Of a DNA stretch of 54,573 nt, positions 54,259-54,573 are shown one piece after another. This DNA comes from Candidatus Zixiibacteriota bacterium (GTDB taxonomy: Bacteria; Zixibacteria; MSB-5A5; GN15; FEB-12). Location of the stretch: contig JAVEYB010000017.1 of NCBI GenBank assembly GCA_034003725.1, positions 1 to 54,573 of the forward strand, in the 5' to 3' direction. How positions within the stretch are numbered: position 1 is the first letter of the stretch; the number at the start of each line of letters is the position of its first letter. A model generated the notes under the pieces. That model was given only the letters and a program-made list of their open reading frames with translations, ran no database searches and was not told where the DNA came from. The position numbers and the translations under genes are program-made.

Positions 54259-54573
54259 GCTCCCCCGGCTGGACTCGAACCAGTCCGCCGGTGACGGACT
54301 GATAAACAGTCAGCGTTTCGAATCGGGTAGAAAAAGAAAAGCTCCCCCGGCTGGACTCGAACCAGTCCGCCGGTGGCGGACTGATTAACAGTCAGCGATT
54401 GGAATCGGGTAGAAAAAGAAAAGCTCCCCCGGCTGGACTCGAACCAGTCCGCCGGTGGCGGACTGATTAACAGTCAGCGATTGGAATCGGGTAGAAAAAG
54501 AAAAGCTCCCCCGGCTGGACTCGAACCGGTCCGCCGGTGGCGGACTGATTAACAGTCAGCGATTGGAATCGGG
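54259..54573 (-). repeat. 82-bp tandem array with tRNA-Asn-like 3' part
   Basis: Units begin with GCTCCCCCGG at 54259, 54341, 54423 and 54505, exactly 82 bases apart; the fourth is cut by the window end. Units 2 and 3 are identical; unit 1 differs at four bases and unit 4 at one. On the minus strand each unit gives an anticodon arm GCTGA-CTGTTAA-TCAGT (anticodon GTT, Asn), a 5-bp CCGCC-ACC-GGCGG extra hairpin, a TTCGAGT T-loop with a short stem, and a 3' GGGGGAG acceptor-like end. A normal 5' acceptor strand and D arm are missing, and CCA is not encoded. The array probably continues beyond the window. Confidence 0.93.

Noticed and set aside
54259-54573. A series of ordinary tRNA-Asn genes
   Set aside because: The 5' acceptor strand and D arm are missing, so the units cannot fold as canonical tRNAs; listed as tRNA-like repeats.
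54259-54573. CRISPR array
   Set aside because: The units are whole 82-bp copies with no unique spacers between short repeats.

Overview
This is a gene-dense, GC-rich bacterial chromosome segment from a Gram-negative (diderm) organism. It carries an RND pump with its adaptor, porin-like and lipoprotein genes, and several large secreted proteins. Those secreted proteins end either in a dockerin-type calcium-repeat pair or in a C-terminal module of the YPNPFNPST...GVYFYRV...KMLLLK kind. This combination is typical of the FCB-group fringe, and Candidatus Zixibacteria or a close relative is my best guess. That is inference from protein style, not a marker-gene placement. I see no rRNA, no complete tRNA, no insertion sequence and no CRISPR array.

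Layout. 0.3-6.7 kb: a polyferredoxin membrane protein, a BlaI/MecI-type repressor with a BlaR1-like M56 protease whose C-terminal third is a perfectly phased 34-residue repeat array, a tRNA-dihydrouridine synthase and a small lipoprotein. 6.8-11.1 kb: an RND permease and adaptor pair on the minus strand. 11.3-16.6 kb: a bacilliredoxin, a large secreted protein, and a two-gene Fe-S assembly pair (NFU scaffold plus an Mrp ATPase fused to DUF971). 16.9-17.8 kb: an exported YciI-SRPBCC fusion.

17.8-25.9 kb is the most interesting metabolic locus. It is one tightly coupled minus-strand operon of a polysaccharide-deacetylase-like protein, a possible small protein, an acyl carrier protein, a FabG-like reductase, an AMP-forming acyl ligase, LuxE-type acyl-protein synthetase, LuxC-type acyl reductase, a GNAT-like protein and a multispanning LPG-synthase/flippase-like protein. 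There is no luciferase. I infer an acyl-to-aldehyde or acyl-transfer pathway serving an envelope glycan or lipid.

26-44 kb: a CBS protein, a LemA/DUF2207 pair, four secreted surface-type proteins (one M28 peptidase and one FG-GAP/PKD protein bear terminal dockerin repeats), a cupin, a MacB-like ABC pair, an AlkD-like protein, a DUF486 protein, two acetyltransferase/hydrolase-type genes, and a calcium-loop lipoprotein. 44.1-44.5 kb holds a gene remnant that resembles the C-terminus of a PEP/pyruvate-binding (PPDK-like) protein.

44.6-52.1 kb is a complete phosphate-acquisition locus: PhoR-like kinase, porin, pstS, pstC, pstA, pstB and phoU. No phoB-type response regulator is present beside it. 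52.1-52.9 kb is non-coding and looks like interspersed repeat material. The window ends with a lipoprotein/beta-barrel gene and the start of an 82-bp tandem array whose minus strand reads like the 3' two-thirds of a tRNA-Asn with the D arm missing and an extra variable-region hairpin.
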